Source: Neopestalotiopsis rosae (taxonomy: Eukaryota > Ascomycota > Sordariomycetes > Amphisphaeriales > Sporocadaceae). Taken from it: a DNA stretch of 64,000 nucleotides. Every line of letters begins with the position of its first letter. Position 1 is the stretch's first letter. The position numbers and the translations under genes are program-made. The notes under the pieces are model-generated. The model had not been told where the DNA came from, made no database searches, and saw only the letters and a program-made list of their open reading frames with translations. The stretch is taken from assembly GCA_023078685.1 (NCBI GenBank), contig JALGAS010000001.1, positions 1,674,001-1,738,000 on the forward strand. The letters run 5' to 3'. Positions 31,141-42,765 of this stretch are shown here, piece after piece.

Positions 31141-33203
31141 AATTTCTTAATTTTCCAGACTTCTAGTGGATTAGACACTAAAATTCTGGGAAGTTTAGGG
31201 GACTAGTGTAAGATAGCCCTGTGTAGTGACTATGATTGGCTCTACTGCCAGATAATAAATTTATCACTTTCGTGTGGGTAGCAAATCACGTCCTTCTATG
31301 AAATAGTTTTGCACGAACGAACTGGGGTTCACCAACTCATGAGCAGACTTAGAAGTAGACTTACGTTTGCGCGCAGGTGTTGCAGACACTAAGACTCAAC
31401 CGAAGAGATGCGAGAGATCTTTAGGTTCGTAGGCATGCGTTGCCACCAAAACATAAATGTCATCACATATTAGGAAGTGCCTTGGTTACCTACTTATTTA
31501 CGGAAATACAACCCAGTTGCGTATAGGACATTTCCATACTGCGATACCCGCGAGGCTATTTTTATGGCGTTGGTAACACGATAAGCATAAATGGTTCTGA
31601 CTTCTGATTGAAACACAATGCTTCGAGCTGATGTGCATTCAACGAATGTTGTAAATATGTGAATATGGTCAAAGTGGTATCAGAGCATACGAGAAACACA
31701 ACAAATAAAATCCAGATGAACACTTTCAGGAGTCCACCGTTGCTTGCCTGTGCATTCATGGCCGGTCAATCTGCGGCCTGCTGGCCTCGGTGTTAAGCTC
31801 CCCTGGCTTTTTAGTACCAGATTCATATAGCTATGCACTTCGCGTGTTGCGATACAGCAGCGTTCAAGTCTCTTGAAGCCGGTCGCTTGCGATGTCACCT
31901 GAACTAGGGCCTTTGAGGTCGGCTGTATGTGCGATCATCATTGAAGTGAATCGTTCATGCATGGGGGTGATGCAGGTGTATAAATAGAGGTACTGAACCT
32001 ACTGTAAGATTATGGTTTTATCGATCAACACTCCCAATACTCGATGGAAAATTCTTACACTAGTCACTATCTAGGTGAGAACGACTCGCATTGATGGAGA
32101 TGGAAAGAAGAAAAAGAAAGAAAAACGGGCAGTGATCAATACTGACTGTGTCTTGCCCAGAATTCTCGACGGTATCTTTACAAAACCCAATACCGCTGCA
32201 AAAGGCATCGGTCATCATGCCGGAAACTCAGCCGAACCCAGACACTAGCCAAGGCGGCACGGCCAATATACCCACAGGCTCAGAAAACACTTCAGAGGGA
32301 CGCATTTAGGATCAAATCACTGATGGTTCTGCTGGGTGAATGACAATGGTACTTATTTTGACGGACGAATTGGAACATTCACGGAGGTCTCAAAACCATT
32401 TTGTATCAAATGCTTACGCGGCTCTATCATTTATGACCAAGACAGACCGATATGACCATCACATAACGCAACCTTCTGATCTCTTTCTTATGGACTGTTC
32501 CACACTATTGCATACAAAATGCATGTCCTTTTTGAATTAGAAACACTATGTGGTACTCTCTCATGGCTGTAACGTTCCCCACATAAAATATCGTGTTGAC
32601 ATTGTGCTTGAGCATGAGTGTTGGCGCACGTGAGGACTATTCTGCCACCCCAGCTTCTTGTTACACTACTATGGACGAGTGTATGAAATGAAGGAACCTA
32701 GGAAATATATCTATTCTAGTGTCTTGGTCATGATTAAATTCAATTCAAAGTGCACCTATAAGATGGGTATTTGATTCATGATTCGACCGCAGACGGATAG
32801 CAAGTTCGTATCGAAAAGGAAGTCTTGTCAGCAATGATTCCGATTGATAACTGTCTAATTGATTACAGGGTTGTGAACACTTTATCAATGGCAAGCTCAT
32901 TACAGCAAAAAAGACCTTCTCTTTGAAGTAGGCAGAGACACTAAGAGCAAGGATGAATAGCTGTATTTACCAATTGTTAGAAAGATTACCGTTTACCGTG
33001 GCAAATATACTCCGTCTTGGACATGGAAGATGGACACTTCTGCTTAAGAAAATAGTCTGGTAACATGAAATTTGTGCCTTAGAAGAGTCACATATACTGG
33101 ATAGCACGCACTTTATTATTACAAATGGTCAATGCAGTTATCAAGGTACGGTAGCACAATCTTGTCAACTGGTTTATATGTGTAGCCTCCTTGCAATAGT
33201 CTT
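31141..33203. other. Gene-poor stretch of about 2 kb
   Basis: Short ORFs only. A 30-codon ORF from ATG 32218 (MPETQPNPDTSQGG) looks coding-like and could be a lone first exon or fragment. No repeat or RNA gene seen. Confidence 0.4.
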
Positions 33204-35196
33204 TCATGTCGTGGCCGCCTTTGACGGGCCATTGATGACCTTGATGAAAATAAAATCAATATCGCCTCCCAGCGACATGATGCTATGACTGCTATTAAAA
33301 GTATGCAAAGCTTTCGGGTACCAACTGAGCCGTTTTACAAGCTTCATGTTGATTTTTCCGTCCTTCATCATTGGAGGGACCCTACCCACGTGAGTACAGA
33401 CGTTCGACGAAGCTGATAGGGCTATATACGATACAACCATCGATGGTGGTGTCCATAGGCTTCCAGCCTTAAGTCGAAGCGACTGTGCAGAGTACCAGGG
33501 GTCGTCGAAGCCATTTGTATGTGCCCATTTCCGAACAGTCAAGCGCTGTCACAGTCAGAATATCGGCCACAAAACATAGAATTTGGACTGACCTCTTTAT
33601 TTATGGCCATCTCGGCCACATTCCTCCGCTCCTTTGTATGTAATAGTGATCGAAGTAGTACTTGTTGATCGCCTATATCAATAGTGGAGATTTCACTCTC
33701 ATTGGGTTGGATATGCGCAGTTTGGAGTATATTTGATACTGATGGCAGCACAACTTGCTGGATCTCCCCTGAACTATCGCGCATAGAAGTCTGGGTCAGT
33801 GTGTTGTTAGTAGGCCGCTCTGTTGAGTGACCGTAATATTTGACTTGAGTTTGGGGGTCCCTATGATTGATACCCGGCACAAATCCTTCGGCACGCTGAT
33901 TCGGTTCAGCGAAGGCCTTTAGCCGCGCCTCGAGGCTCTGGCATTGCGACATGAATTTTTGCTTCGTGAGAGTGGTCCCTAAGACCTCATTGACAGTTTC
34001 CCGCCTGCATGCTTAGTAAACCGTGCATTGCTATTCGGGTGGCTGTGCTCACTTGATGCCCATTGACGCGAGCAGAACTGCCGGTGAATACGACAATCTA
34101 TACTCCTCTGCTTCCGCCCGCATGCCTTCAAGGTTCGTCATTTCCTTGGTGATGTCTGGGATGCTGGTGTGTCCTGCGTGTGAATGATACTGTTTCATTG
34201 TAAAGCTTTCTGTGGCTGATCAGCGATTCTTCTACTACAAATTCGACCACACATACTCATAAGAAGGAATTGTGACACCCGGTAACCTTTGGCGCCCTCT
34301 ATAGATTCTATGAGACGTGCCATCCGCTTCGCCGTATCTCGAAATCGAGACCAAAAAGTGAAATTGCGACGGCCGAGACCTGGCCAATATGCCCTCATCA
34401 AGAGGTCCACCTCATCAGAGGTCGATCCTTCATGTATGCTGATAGCACAGATGCAGCAAAATAGAAGCTCTCTATAGTGAGATAGAAGAGGATCGGTTGT
34501 TGCATGCTGGAGTTCTTGGTGCGTTTTCAAAAGCTTTTGACAGATTGATTGAGACGTCCGACCCTCTTCGGTGACGTTGGATAGAGACGCACTAAGGCCT
34601 TTATTATCGAGTACGAGTGCTCGGTAATTATTGAAGAGGATTTTTGACGTGTTGAAATTTGATGTATTTCTGAGGTCAATCCATTGCTGCTCGCTAATTG
34701 GCAGTGACTCGAGCAAATCAGGTTTCGCAGGGGCCCGAGAATGTCGAGGGCGCTTTCTCGGTCGTTCCACTCTCGTGTCCTGGACGTCCTCATCCACCTC
34801 TGAAGTATTCCAGGTGAACGAAACGCCTGTCGCACGTATATTTTGCGGTGGGCAAGCTTGCGGCGTTGTGATGATCGTGGAAAATGACTGGTTGCTTAAC
34901 AGTTGAGTACCGGACAGGTCGCTATCACTCCGTGGCCTTTTCAGGGCTAGGAAATCGCTTGAAGAGGCGGCAAGGTATTGGTCCACGGAATCGAATTCGG
35001 AGCCTGAATCAACCGGAACTTGATGGGACGGGTGCGTACTCCAGGTTACCAGGTAAGCGATGCGTTCTCGGTCTGCTTCAAGTTTTGTGTTTCGGCGATT
35101 AAGATCGACGACGAGGCTCTCCAAGAACTTATTGTATTCCCTGAGAGTCCCTTTGTATGGTATGAGACGTTCGCATGGTTTCAATCGGCTAGGCAT
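33204..35196 (-). CDS. Large protein of unknown function, four exons
   Basis: Exons 34257-35196, 34053-34209, 33593-34004 and 33204-33545 are linked by three 47-48 bp introns, all GT-AG and in phase, giving about 616 residues. The start at 35196 is preferred over upstream in-frame codons. Residues 15-45 look helical or coiled (NKFLESLVVDLNRRNTKLEA). A basic KRPRSDSD and PRKRPRHSR patch suggests nuclear entry. The third quarter contains the exon copied to 3074-3454. The C-terminal exon is globular (TPPSMVVSYIALSAS). No domain recognised. Splitting at 34195 into two ORFs is avoided by the first intron, whose donor is a strong GTATGT. Confidence 0.65.
34246..34626. repeat. Segmental duplication, copy 2 (source; partner 3074-3454)
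   Basis: This 381-bp stretch is embedded in uninterrupted coding sequence of the unknown gene, spanning its first donor site. It differs from the 3 kb copy at five positions. Confidence 0.93.
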
Positions 35197-35379
35197 CGCG
35201 AGGGCTTGACACAATTGGTTGTTGTTGTCGAGAGAATCAATGGCGAAGATATGGCATTCGCAGACGGCGCGTAGGGAGAGAGTCCAACAGACGTGACGAA
35301 CGTAGCATGGCATTCGAATGCCTTCCCGCCCTTCCCCCCACACACCCCGGCCAAAACGCAATTGATCACCAATGTCCAC

Positions 35380-36127
35380 TATCCTAGCTCGCAGTCTACA
35401 AGGGATGGTACTTCAGCTTTCTGGCAATTTGAATATGTCTTAATGCAGTATCAATTTAGCAAGGCAATTACGTACCTCTATCACTCTATCGAGATGTTCT
35501 GTATGCAATAACGATCTCTCTGATTGTGCATCTACTATTGAGATCTCGCAGCCCACGGGCATTAGCTAGCGCGATCAGGTTTGCGAGCCAAAGACGGCAT
35601 AATCCTAGTCCGATTGGCCAATGGCCAGCAGTCCATGTGATCGTGCGTTTTTTAGGTGCGTGTCCCCCAGAGAGCAGTGCTATCGGGATCAGGATTATTT
35701 ATCGCAGGTAGAGTTTTCATTCTCCACCTTCAAGACGCGCTACGTGTTTGACCGAGGATCATACTACATGTGCGGGAACTAACAAAAGCAATTTGTGGAT
35801 GTTGTGCGTTGCGACATCGAGACCCCGCTCCAGATATCCACAACGCGCAACACAGCGTTACGGATTGTTTTCCAATGGTACGAGTCCAGCACCTTCCAAC
35901 AATCTTCTGCAAAAACCCTAACCGTAGTAGATCAACTTCCGCGGCTGTCCGGCTGGCTTCAACAAGGATTACATGAGAACACAATAAACTTTAGTACAGT
36001 ACTGGAATCAGTTGAACGATTAAGTAGCGACTGCTGCACGCAATTCCCTTGACTTTGCGGCACGGCTTTTCCAGCTTTTCCAACTTTTCCAACCATGGCG
36101 GCTATCGTAGCAGAAAGACCCTGCATC
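35380..36127. other. Intergenic
   Basis: Overlapping short ORFs on both strands, none with a domain. Nothing recognised. Confidence 0.4.
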
Positions 36128-36685
36128 TCAAGTGCCCCTACTGGTGCCCCTATCGCAGAACCAACGACTTTCCAGATGCGACCCTCCGCATCTACAGCTC
36201 TCCGGTGAAATACCGTGGGTGGCTTCGGCATGAGCTTTAAGGTGCTCTTCATCATGCAGCGCAACACAGTAGAGCGGGCACTCATATATACCATACTGGT
36301 GTCGAAGATGAACACTCTCGAAGTGTCTCGTTAAGGAAGCACGGCTACTGAATTGCCGAACTAGCTCTTTAGACACAGTGTCTTTGCCCGGAATATGAAT
36401 ATTGCCTGGAGGTGCCCGATCCAATGCCTTCGCGACACACAAGAAGCATCCCCGAAGTTTATTTCCCATTATACTAGCAAACACAGAACACTTCAAGTCT
36501 CTAATTTGATCGACAGCCGCCGGATGGCTACGACGCCACTGGATTATCGTAACGATGGGACTTTCCACTTGACAGTAGGCCGTGAGCGCCACGATTGCCT
36601 CGGTCCTACGACTGAAGTATGCCTTGATGCCTGTTGCGACAAGTTGATTGAGCGCATTGCACATCCTCTGCTGCACATCATTCAT
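36128..36685 (-). pseudogene. C2H2 zinc-finger fragment of FluG-associated type
   Basis: The minus frame contains GCFLCVAKAL, then VRQFSSRASLTRHFESVHL and YECPLYCVALHDEEHLKAHA ending EATHG. This is the paired C2H2 finger layout of a large fungal family, often attached to FluG-like or recombinase-like domains. The N-terminal 60 residues are plausible family sequence. The end (after ISPESCRCGG) is out of character. The upstream body of the protein is absent, as the region beyond 36700 belongs to a plus-strand fragment. A truncated remnant. Confidence 0.55.
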
Positions 36686-36759
36686 AGGCCGATTTGGACG
36701 CCTATAAGTCCCAGAAGATGGAATGCCCTTGACTTTTCGCTCAATTTACTCAATGGCCT

Positions 36760-37138
36760 GCTTAGTGGCAGGACAGGCATACATCGATCGAAAGGCAATT
36801 CGCTGCTCCGAAAGTTCAGCAGCACTCCAGGCAAAGATGAGCTCAACGAGATGCTTGCTGCTCCTCTTTTCAGTCATGCTGTTATGAAGCATGCAGATAG
36901 ACTCTCAGCAGACCCTGACAAGAAACCCTTCAGCCAGTACGTCCTCCTTGCAGGAGACACCAAAGCCATGAATGACTTGGAGTCCATCGATGACCCCCGC
37001 ATATTCTTCAATGTCGCCTCGCCCTCCAGTATTTCGTCTGCGGTAGTCAGGGCTCCGGCAAAAGTCACAGCCTATCGTGCATACTCGAAAGCTGCCTCAT
37101 TCCATCAGAGAGACTCGGTCGTTTACCACACCCCTTGA
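36760..37138 (+). pseudogene. Fragment of a fungal P-loop-type gene
   Basis: The plus frame reads GKDELNEMLAAPLFSHAV, FSQYVLLAGDTKAMNDLES and DDPRIFFNVASPSS. In a widespread fungal family this string directly precedes an ATP-binding P-loop. Here the Walker A sequence does not follow (ISSAVVRAPAKV and a stop at 37138 instead), so the gene is cut at this point. The part of the ORF upstream of 36760 is the antisense of the C2H2 fragment. Family recognition is from memory. Confidence 0.45.
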
Positions 37139-37302
37139 CCGGCGTTGTATTCCATTGCGACCCTTACATTTCCGATACCGGCGGTTCCCCTTATAATAGG
37201 GAGGCCTTCAACATGGAGCTGGTCAGCAGGAGTCTTACAGCGCAGATACGCGACTGTGGAAAGCCCTGACAGTAGTAACTTTGCGTATGCCATGTGCTGG
37301 TT

Positions 37303-39574
37303 TTATTCTACTACGTTGATCAGTATTTCCATTTGCATACAATTCGAATCCAGTATATCACTCAATGGAACCCAAGGACTGTCCGAAGATTTCAAGCTTT
37401 CCGCATCCACATGATGAATCTCTTCATCGAACTGCGAATCTGGGCGTTGCGGCTGGGGAGGTTGATCGTGGATGACGTCGTTACCAATTCTGCCAGATGT
37501 TTTACTCTGTAGAAGCTCGCCGGATTGCTTCCCAATATCTTTCTGAATCTGGTCTTGATATCGAGACGCTAGCGAGATTGGATTGCCTCCCAAAGTATTG
37601 CAAAGCGTGGATGCGGACACACGTCTGTGTGGGTCAGCCTCAAGCATCTGCTGAAGCATCAAATCCACATCTTCCCAGCCGGGCTTTCCACGGAATGACA
37701 ACTTCTTAGTCGCAACATCTTCACCTTGCTGCGAAGCACTCAACTTAGGGAAGCCGGTCAAATGCGTCTTTTTAAGAAGAGCCATACTCAGGATGCCAAG
37801 AGACCAAATGTGTGACTTCGCATCTACTCTGTCTTCGGGCTGCTCTGGGGCAGCATACCACGGCTGGGTCCCATGTCCGCGGGCGCGCTTGTTACCGAAG
37901 GGCCTGACGAATTCGAAGCCGATGAGGTAAGCCCCAGTCTCTCTCCCATAGAGCACATGCATTGGCCCAACTGAGTCATGCCGTAACCGCATGGCTTCGA
38001 GTTTTTCGAGAGCCTTCGTCACATCTTGAAGTATGCGCTCGGCGTCGCTCGGAAATCCAGTGAACATGCCGGAGCGGCACCATGGTTTTCCAGCAAGTGG
38101 CAAGGCAGACATATCTGCGAAGATAAACATTCCAAGCCGTGCATCTGCATCCAGAAGTGGGAGAATACCATCCTGAGATTGTCAGTGGGGCAAAGACAGT
38201 CAGTGTTTGTTCACTTACGGATCGCCCTAAGTCCTTCAGAGTCCCGAATTCCCACTCCCATGATAAGGCTGCGCGAAGGATACCTATGGTGGTAGATCTG
38301 ACAAACTTAACAAGAACCATGCGTTTCCTGCCTTCTTCGGTAGTGACGCGACCCCGGTAAATCAGCATTTGTTTATTTCGGAAAACATGTTTCAGAAGAA
38401 ATACGCTACTCCTGGCAGCATCCGCTATGCGCAGCCATGTATCCTGCAACTTGTCTTTGTTGACTCGCGCAGAAATATCTGGAAATTGTTTTGATTGAGA
38501 AGCATCGAGCAGCTCAACTGAGTACGGACGTGGCTGTACTCGCACTTGAAACTCATTCCCGGACTTATCTCTGACCTTCCAGCAGCCAGGAACCAAAGTA
38601 GTCGTACGGTTGCGTTCGACATCCAATGATGGTGTCGATTCCCAAGAGTCGACCGTGAGGACTGACCCTGATGTATTTTGTAATTCCACTTCGTCTCCGA
38701 ATGGATAATACAAGAACCCACAAGAGAACGGCAGGAGGACACGGCAGATTGGGTCTTGTTTTGTCTGCTGCACTGCGAGGCACAGCACGGGCTCGGCCGT
38801 TTGGTCATCAAGTTGGTTCAGCTCTTCCCAAGTGCCGCCGTTTGTTTGGATTGGTTGGTTCCCAGGCTGAAATAGGAGACGACAGGACATGTGTCTGATG
38901 TCGAGCTTGGAGATTGTGCACTGTGAGGGGCTTTCGAAGCGAACTCTTTTCTCTGGAGGGTTCCGTAGACCATCACTTCTTCTCTTCCCAACGGGTTCTT
39001 GGAGAATGGTGCTGTTCATGGATTGTAGTTCAAGGTTGTTGAACGTTGGTATTTCTTTGTCGAGCTCGCCGCAAAAACGGTCCCACTCCGGACCAGCGCG
39101 CGTGTAAAAGACTATCCGCAACGCCACAGGCCTAAGGATATTGAGAAAGTCCAGGTCGTCCGGAATTTGCATCTTGTCCCCAATATCCTTCAGATGAATT
39201 GGTCCTTGATCGGCGAGCTGAATTTCCGTCCCATATTGGCTTTGGTTGAATATGAAGAGGTCTCCAGTGCGTATGGGCCTGATGTCAAACTGCCTTTTGC
39301 TTACCCCGTCACCACGCTCGCCGAGAAGGATTAACGAGTCTGCATGTCTACCATGTCTAAAGCCAAAGGTCCTGTCTCGCGGTTCCGTCTTGGTTGTGAC
39401 TACGAGGAAATCCTTTGGCTTTGACTCTGGGGCTGGTGTCAAGTCATCATCGTGATCATCGTCATCATCATCGTGAGGATTCTGTGCGCTCAGAGGATTA
39501 GATCGACGAATTGCGCTGTGATGTGGATTACCGATCAACGCAGCATTATCACTGTGAATAGCGTAGAGGTCCAT
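37303..39574 (-). CDS. FHA-like domain plus pseudokinase protein
   Basis: Exon 1 is 38219-39574 and exon 2 is 37303-38172, joined in phase 0 by a 46-bp intron with a GTAAGT donor, giving 741 residues. An acidic run (HDDDDDDHDDDL) precedes an FHA-like segment at about 75-125 (SLILLGERGDGVSKRQFDI), a phosphothreonine-binding fold. The kinase-like domain covers about 370-680: MVLVKFVRS in the VAIK position, RHDSVGPMHVLY where HRDLKxxN is expected, GFEF in place of DFG, but intact PWYAAPE and SHIWSLGI. Loss of the HRD and DFG Asp indicates a pseudokinase, so a scaffold or allosteric role is more likely than catalysis. FHA plus kinase resembles checkpoint kinases (Rad53/Mek1-like) in layout only. 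Confidence 0.8.
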
Positions 39575-40206
39575 TTTGTGTGCAAGTGTGTAAGAGAGGA
39601 AGAGACAGTGTGGGCAAATAGGTGATGGATGAGTGAGTGATGAGTGTGTGATGGGTGTGCGTGCGTTGGTTCAATAGAGACAAGAATTGTGACCGTGGAG
39701 TAACGCCACCTCTTAATAAGGAACAATCTTTCGATCAATTTGTTGGCAGACCGTACTCAGTGGATTCAATCTGGAGTAGGAAACCCTAGCAAGCTCTTCC
39801 CCTAGACTCTTTTTGGGTAAATTGATGTTGCACGTGTCGTGTCTGCACGATTGGACTGAACTGCGTGATCTCATGAAATGCGCACAAGTACTTCGTAAGC
39901 AAGGTATGTAAGTACGTACATAGTCTACGATGTATCAGGCCACACATGGGCGGGCGCGAAGATTATGTACCCAGGAAGCGCTAGTAAGGATTGGTTGGTT
40001 ATCGTATTGAGGGTACCCACTGGCTTCCCCGCCCACACCAGCGCCTAAGCGCTCCTTGTCTCCTCATATGTACTCGAGTGGCGTCGCGATTGCACGGACC
40101 ATTTTCAATTTGGCCGAATTACCCTGTTGCGAATCAACCTCTTTGCGACTCCAAACTACGACAACAACCTCATCCTCGCAGTCTCAGTAGCTCATGAGAC
40201 AGTAAG
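39575..40206. other. Divergent intergenic region
   Basis: Lies between the divergently transcribed FHA-pseudokinase gene and the gene at 40207, and probably holds both promoters. A GATGAGTGAGTGATGAGTG simple repeat occurs at about 39620-39660. Confidence 0.5.
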
Positions 40207-41283
40207 ATGGCCGGCGCCAGGAAGCTGACAGAATCTGGTCTCCGACAGCTTCGAAGAGAGCTATCGTCATCTGTTACTCCTCCTCCTCCTGAGCCCCAAA
40301 ATACCCCGATGGAGGTGGAAATGCGCAATGTGTCAAACTTGATGTTTTCACTTGGCCGGTATAAGAAGGGCCGCGAGTGCATCAAACAACACGGGATTAC
40401 AAAGACCTCGTTGCTCTCTGGAATTCTCTGCCACGGCGCAGAACCGAGTCTAGAAGAGCTCCAAGTCTTGAAATCGATTTTACAGACCAACTACGATCAG
40501 CTGAGGCCAAAGGAGCAGCCTGAGAGCAGATTGAGACGCCTGAAACAGGAAGTCTTGAACATACTTCTACGCCTCTTCCAACTCGGAAATCAGGGTCATT
40601 GGGTCCTGGCGGAAGAACAGGATATCCAAATCCGAGACTACACGTATGATCCAATACTCGAGTACGAAGGTAGCTACGATGCCAACCCAGATTGGTGGGA
40701 AAGGAAACTTGCAAGGCTGGTCGAGAAATTTGAGCAAGCGGAGAATAATCTGTTACTATTTACGACCGCTCCAGCAGACGCAATTGATGCATTGCATGAA
40801 CAGTTGACTCAACAAGGCAGATTGATCCAGCAACGTTGTGCGATTTCCGTAGGGGACTGGGTGCAACAAATAGCGCCACCGTCAAAACGATTTTTTGACA
40901 TGGTTGAGTCAGAGGAACCCGACAGTTTACAATCTGGCAATCTGGCAAAGCGAAGGAAACTGCCAGAAAATCAAGAAAGGGTCAAGAGATTACCACGGCC
41001 TGTATCCATCGTACCACCACATACCTTGAGCGGAGCCCATACAGTACTTATGGCAGAGGCACCGCGAAGGCGAAGTGTCATGCGTGAGAAGCCGGATGTG
41101 AAGAGTCGAGTGGGAGCGTCTGCCAGAGGACAGACAACGCGTGAAGGGAACCTAGGGAGTGCTGGCACGTCATCGAGTACGCAAGAAGCAGGTGGAGTCC
41201 AAACTTCTAGATTCGGGCGGGTATTGCGACGACCTGACCGGTATGGCTTCCCAGACCCGAAAGTCGCGAGCAGGTCACGATGA
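40207..41283 (+). CDS. Hypothetical protein with basic disordered tail
   Basis: A single-exon ORF of 358 residues starting MAGARKLTESGLRQLRREL. The first 200 residues are strongly helical (EPSLEELQVLKSILQTNYDQ, WERKLARLVEKFEQAENNLL). A patch at about 240 (NLAKRRKLPENQERVKRLP) looks like a nuclear localisation signal, followed by an Arg/Ser-rich disordered tail. No domain recognised. Codon use and the uninterrupted frame support a real gene. It is divergent from the FHA-pseudokinase gene. Confidence 0.7.
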   Translation: MAGARKLTESGLRQLRRELSSSVTPPPPEPQNTPMEVEMRNVSNLMFSLGRYKKGRECIKQHGITKTSLLSGILCHGAEPSLEELQVLKSILQTNYDQLRPKEQPESRLRRLKQEVLNILLRLFQLGNQGHWVLAEEQDIQIRDYTYDPILEYEGSYDANPDWWERKLARLVEKFEQAENNLLLFTTAPADAIDALHEQLTQQGRLIQQRCAISVGDWVQQIAPPSKRFFDMVESEEPDSLQSGNLAKRRKLPENQERVKRLPRPVSIVPPHTLSGAHTVLMAEAPRRRSVMREKPDVKSRVGASARGQTTREGNLGSAGTSSSTQEAGGVQTSRFGRVLRRPDRYGFPDPKVASRSR

Positions 41284-41689
41284 TTGGACGAGAGATTAGA
41301 CATGAAGATGTAATATTCGGATGATAATTGTTCAATTGCAACTTACGGGCAATGACAAGACTGGAGCCGACAGCACTCTCCCTGACACTTTATCCTACCG
41401 ACCATGACAGTGACGTAAACGACCAGACATGTGGAAACAACACATCATCTTGCTGAGGTTCACTCTCCTCGAAGTTGCCGCTACGGTATAAGGCGATCGG
41501 GTTTGGATACACGCCGGGAAGCCGCCCGACGAGCTAAAGGTCCTGACGAGGGATATACTGCACAGGTACCTGGCAATGAGTACAGGGCACGGAGACCTTG
41601 CCTGGTACCATAGGAAGTTCAATCATGAGGACGCTGGACTGCGGTGCTCCTGCGTATACCATGTAACAATAGTGACCCCTTGCCCACTC

Positions 41690-41867
41690 ATACTGGGACC
41701 TTCTAGGCCTTCGAGGCATTGCAGCACATCGATTCTATAGACGCGAGGATAGTCTTCTGTGCTTGGAACTATTTTGGAATACTGGGATACTCTTCTGTGT
41801 TAGACACTCTTCTGTCTTGCAGACAACAAGGGTTCTGTTCCGGAATTGTGGTCTGTCGTGGAGCTCC
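41690..41867 (+). repeat. Dispersed CTTCTGTG element, copy 3
   Basis: The order matches copies 1 and 2. GGGACCTTCTAGGCCTTCGA and TAGACGC come first, then units with CTTCTGTG (41750-41815). The core at 41820-41867 runs from CAGACAACAAGGGTTCTG to CGTGGAGCTCC. The upstream shared part has coding-like similarity with 3626-4009. Confidence 0.85.
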
Positions 41868-42099
41868 GCCAACTATCTTCGGCTTACGGATTTTGTGTTC
41901 ACAACTACTCGAGGTCTTCTGTGCAAGGCCGCAAAACGCTCGTTTCAACAATTACGAGCGGAATCCGCTTTTGAGGTTTCAGGGAGCTTGCAGTATCGCA
42001 GTGGGTACATAGCTACGTTTATACATGCGCAGGCAATGTTTACTGTTCCGTAACTTTAATGATATTACCGTATTGTAGCGTACCAAATCGCTAAAATAG

Positions 42100-42765
42100 A
42101 TGGAGAACAATCAATGGGCTCTCGATGCCTTGGCAGGAGCATATCATCACGTCAACTAACGCGAGGAGGCACGTCGTCTGAAGCAGCAGGTCGTCCTGGC
42201 AAAGATTGGTCTGCTCTGTGTAGGGCATATCGAAACTCTTCGTTCGAAGGCGAATTTGGCTCTCACCTACCAAGAAATTGGGGACCTAGAGGCTGCCAAA
42301 AGACTCTTGATTGAGGTGCTTGAGCATCGATGTGATGATGTTCGTTTAATGCTTTCATGAAAAACGAACATCGCTATCGTGCTCCGCGAGTTGTCTCTGC
42401 TTGAAGAGGCAGAGAGCTTGTCGCTGGAAGTACTGCGTCAGCAGACCACAATTCTAGGAGATCAGCACCCTGACACTCTTCTTTCTATGTCCAATCTTGC
42501 TCTGGTGTATGAGGATCAACACAAAGGGGAAGATGCGGTAGAATTAATGGTGGACGTGATTCAGAGGGGCTCTATTCTTTTTGGAGAACTGCACCGTTTT
42601 ACGCTTATCAACAACATCAATCTGGCCTTAATCCGCCTAGAACAAGGACAGGTAGATGTGGCACTAGCTATATGGTTTAACATAATTGAGAAGATGGAGA
42701 GGGTACTGGGGAAGGAGAATAAATGGACAGTCCGTTGTAAGCAATGTCTTACAATGACTAGGTAG
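42100..42765 (+). pseudogene. TPR (kinesin-light-chain-like) repeat gene, interrupted by two stops
   Basis: One continuous frame from ATG 42100 to 42765 encodes TPR_12-type repeats seen in fungal NLR-like and other TPR proteins: LRSKANLALTYQEIGDLEAA, HPDTLLSMSNLALVYEDQHK, FTLINNINLALIRLEQGQ. In-frame TAA at 42157 and TGA at 42358 interrupt it, both compatible with C-to-T change of CAA and CGA. The N-terminal effector and NACHT/NB-ARC part expected of an NLR is absent. A decayed fragment. Confidence 0.7.

Noticed and set aside
30808..31178. Long repetitive ORFs on both strands (Gly-Asp-Gly-Glu-Val-Trp pattern and its antisense)
   Set aside because: Produced by the 16-bp repeat, whose period makes several frames equally open; no independent coding evidence.
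34195..35379. A separate 394-residue gene ending at 34195
   Set aside because: A strong GTATGT donor at 34256 and an in-phase acceptor at 34210 link it to the downstream exons, giving a longer continuous protein.
36395..36760. Start of a 247-residue plus-strand ORF
   Set aside because: This half is the antisense of the C2H2-finger fragment; only the part after about 36760 reads like real protein.
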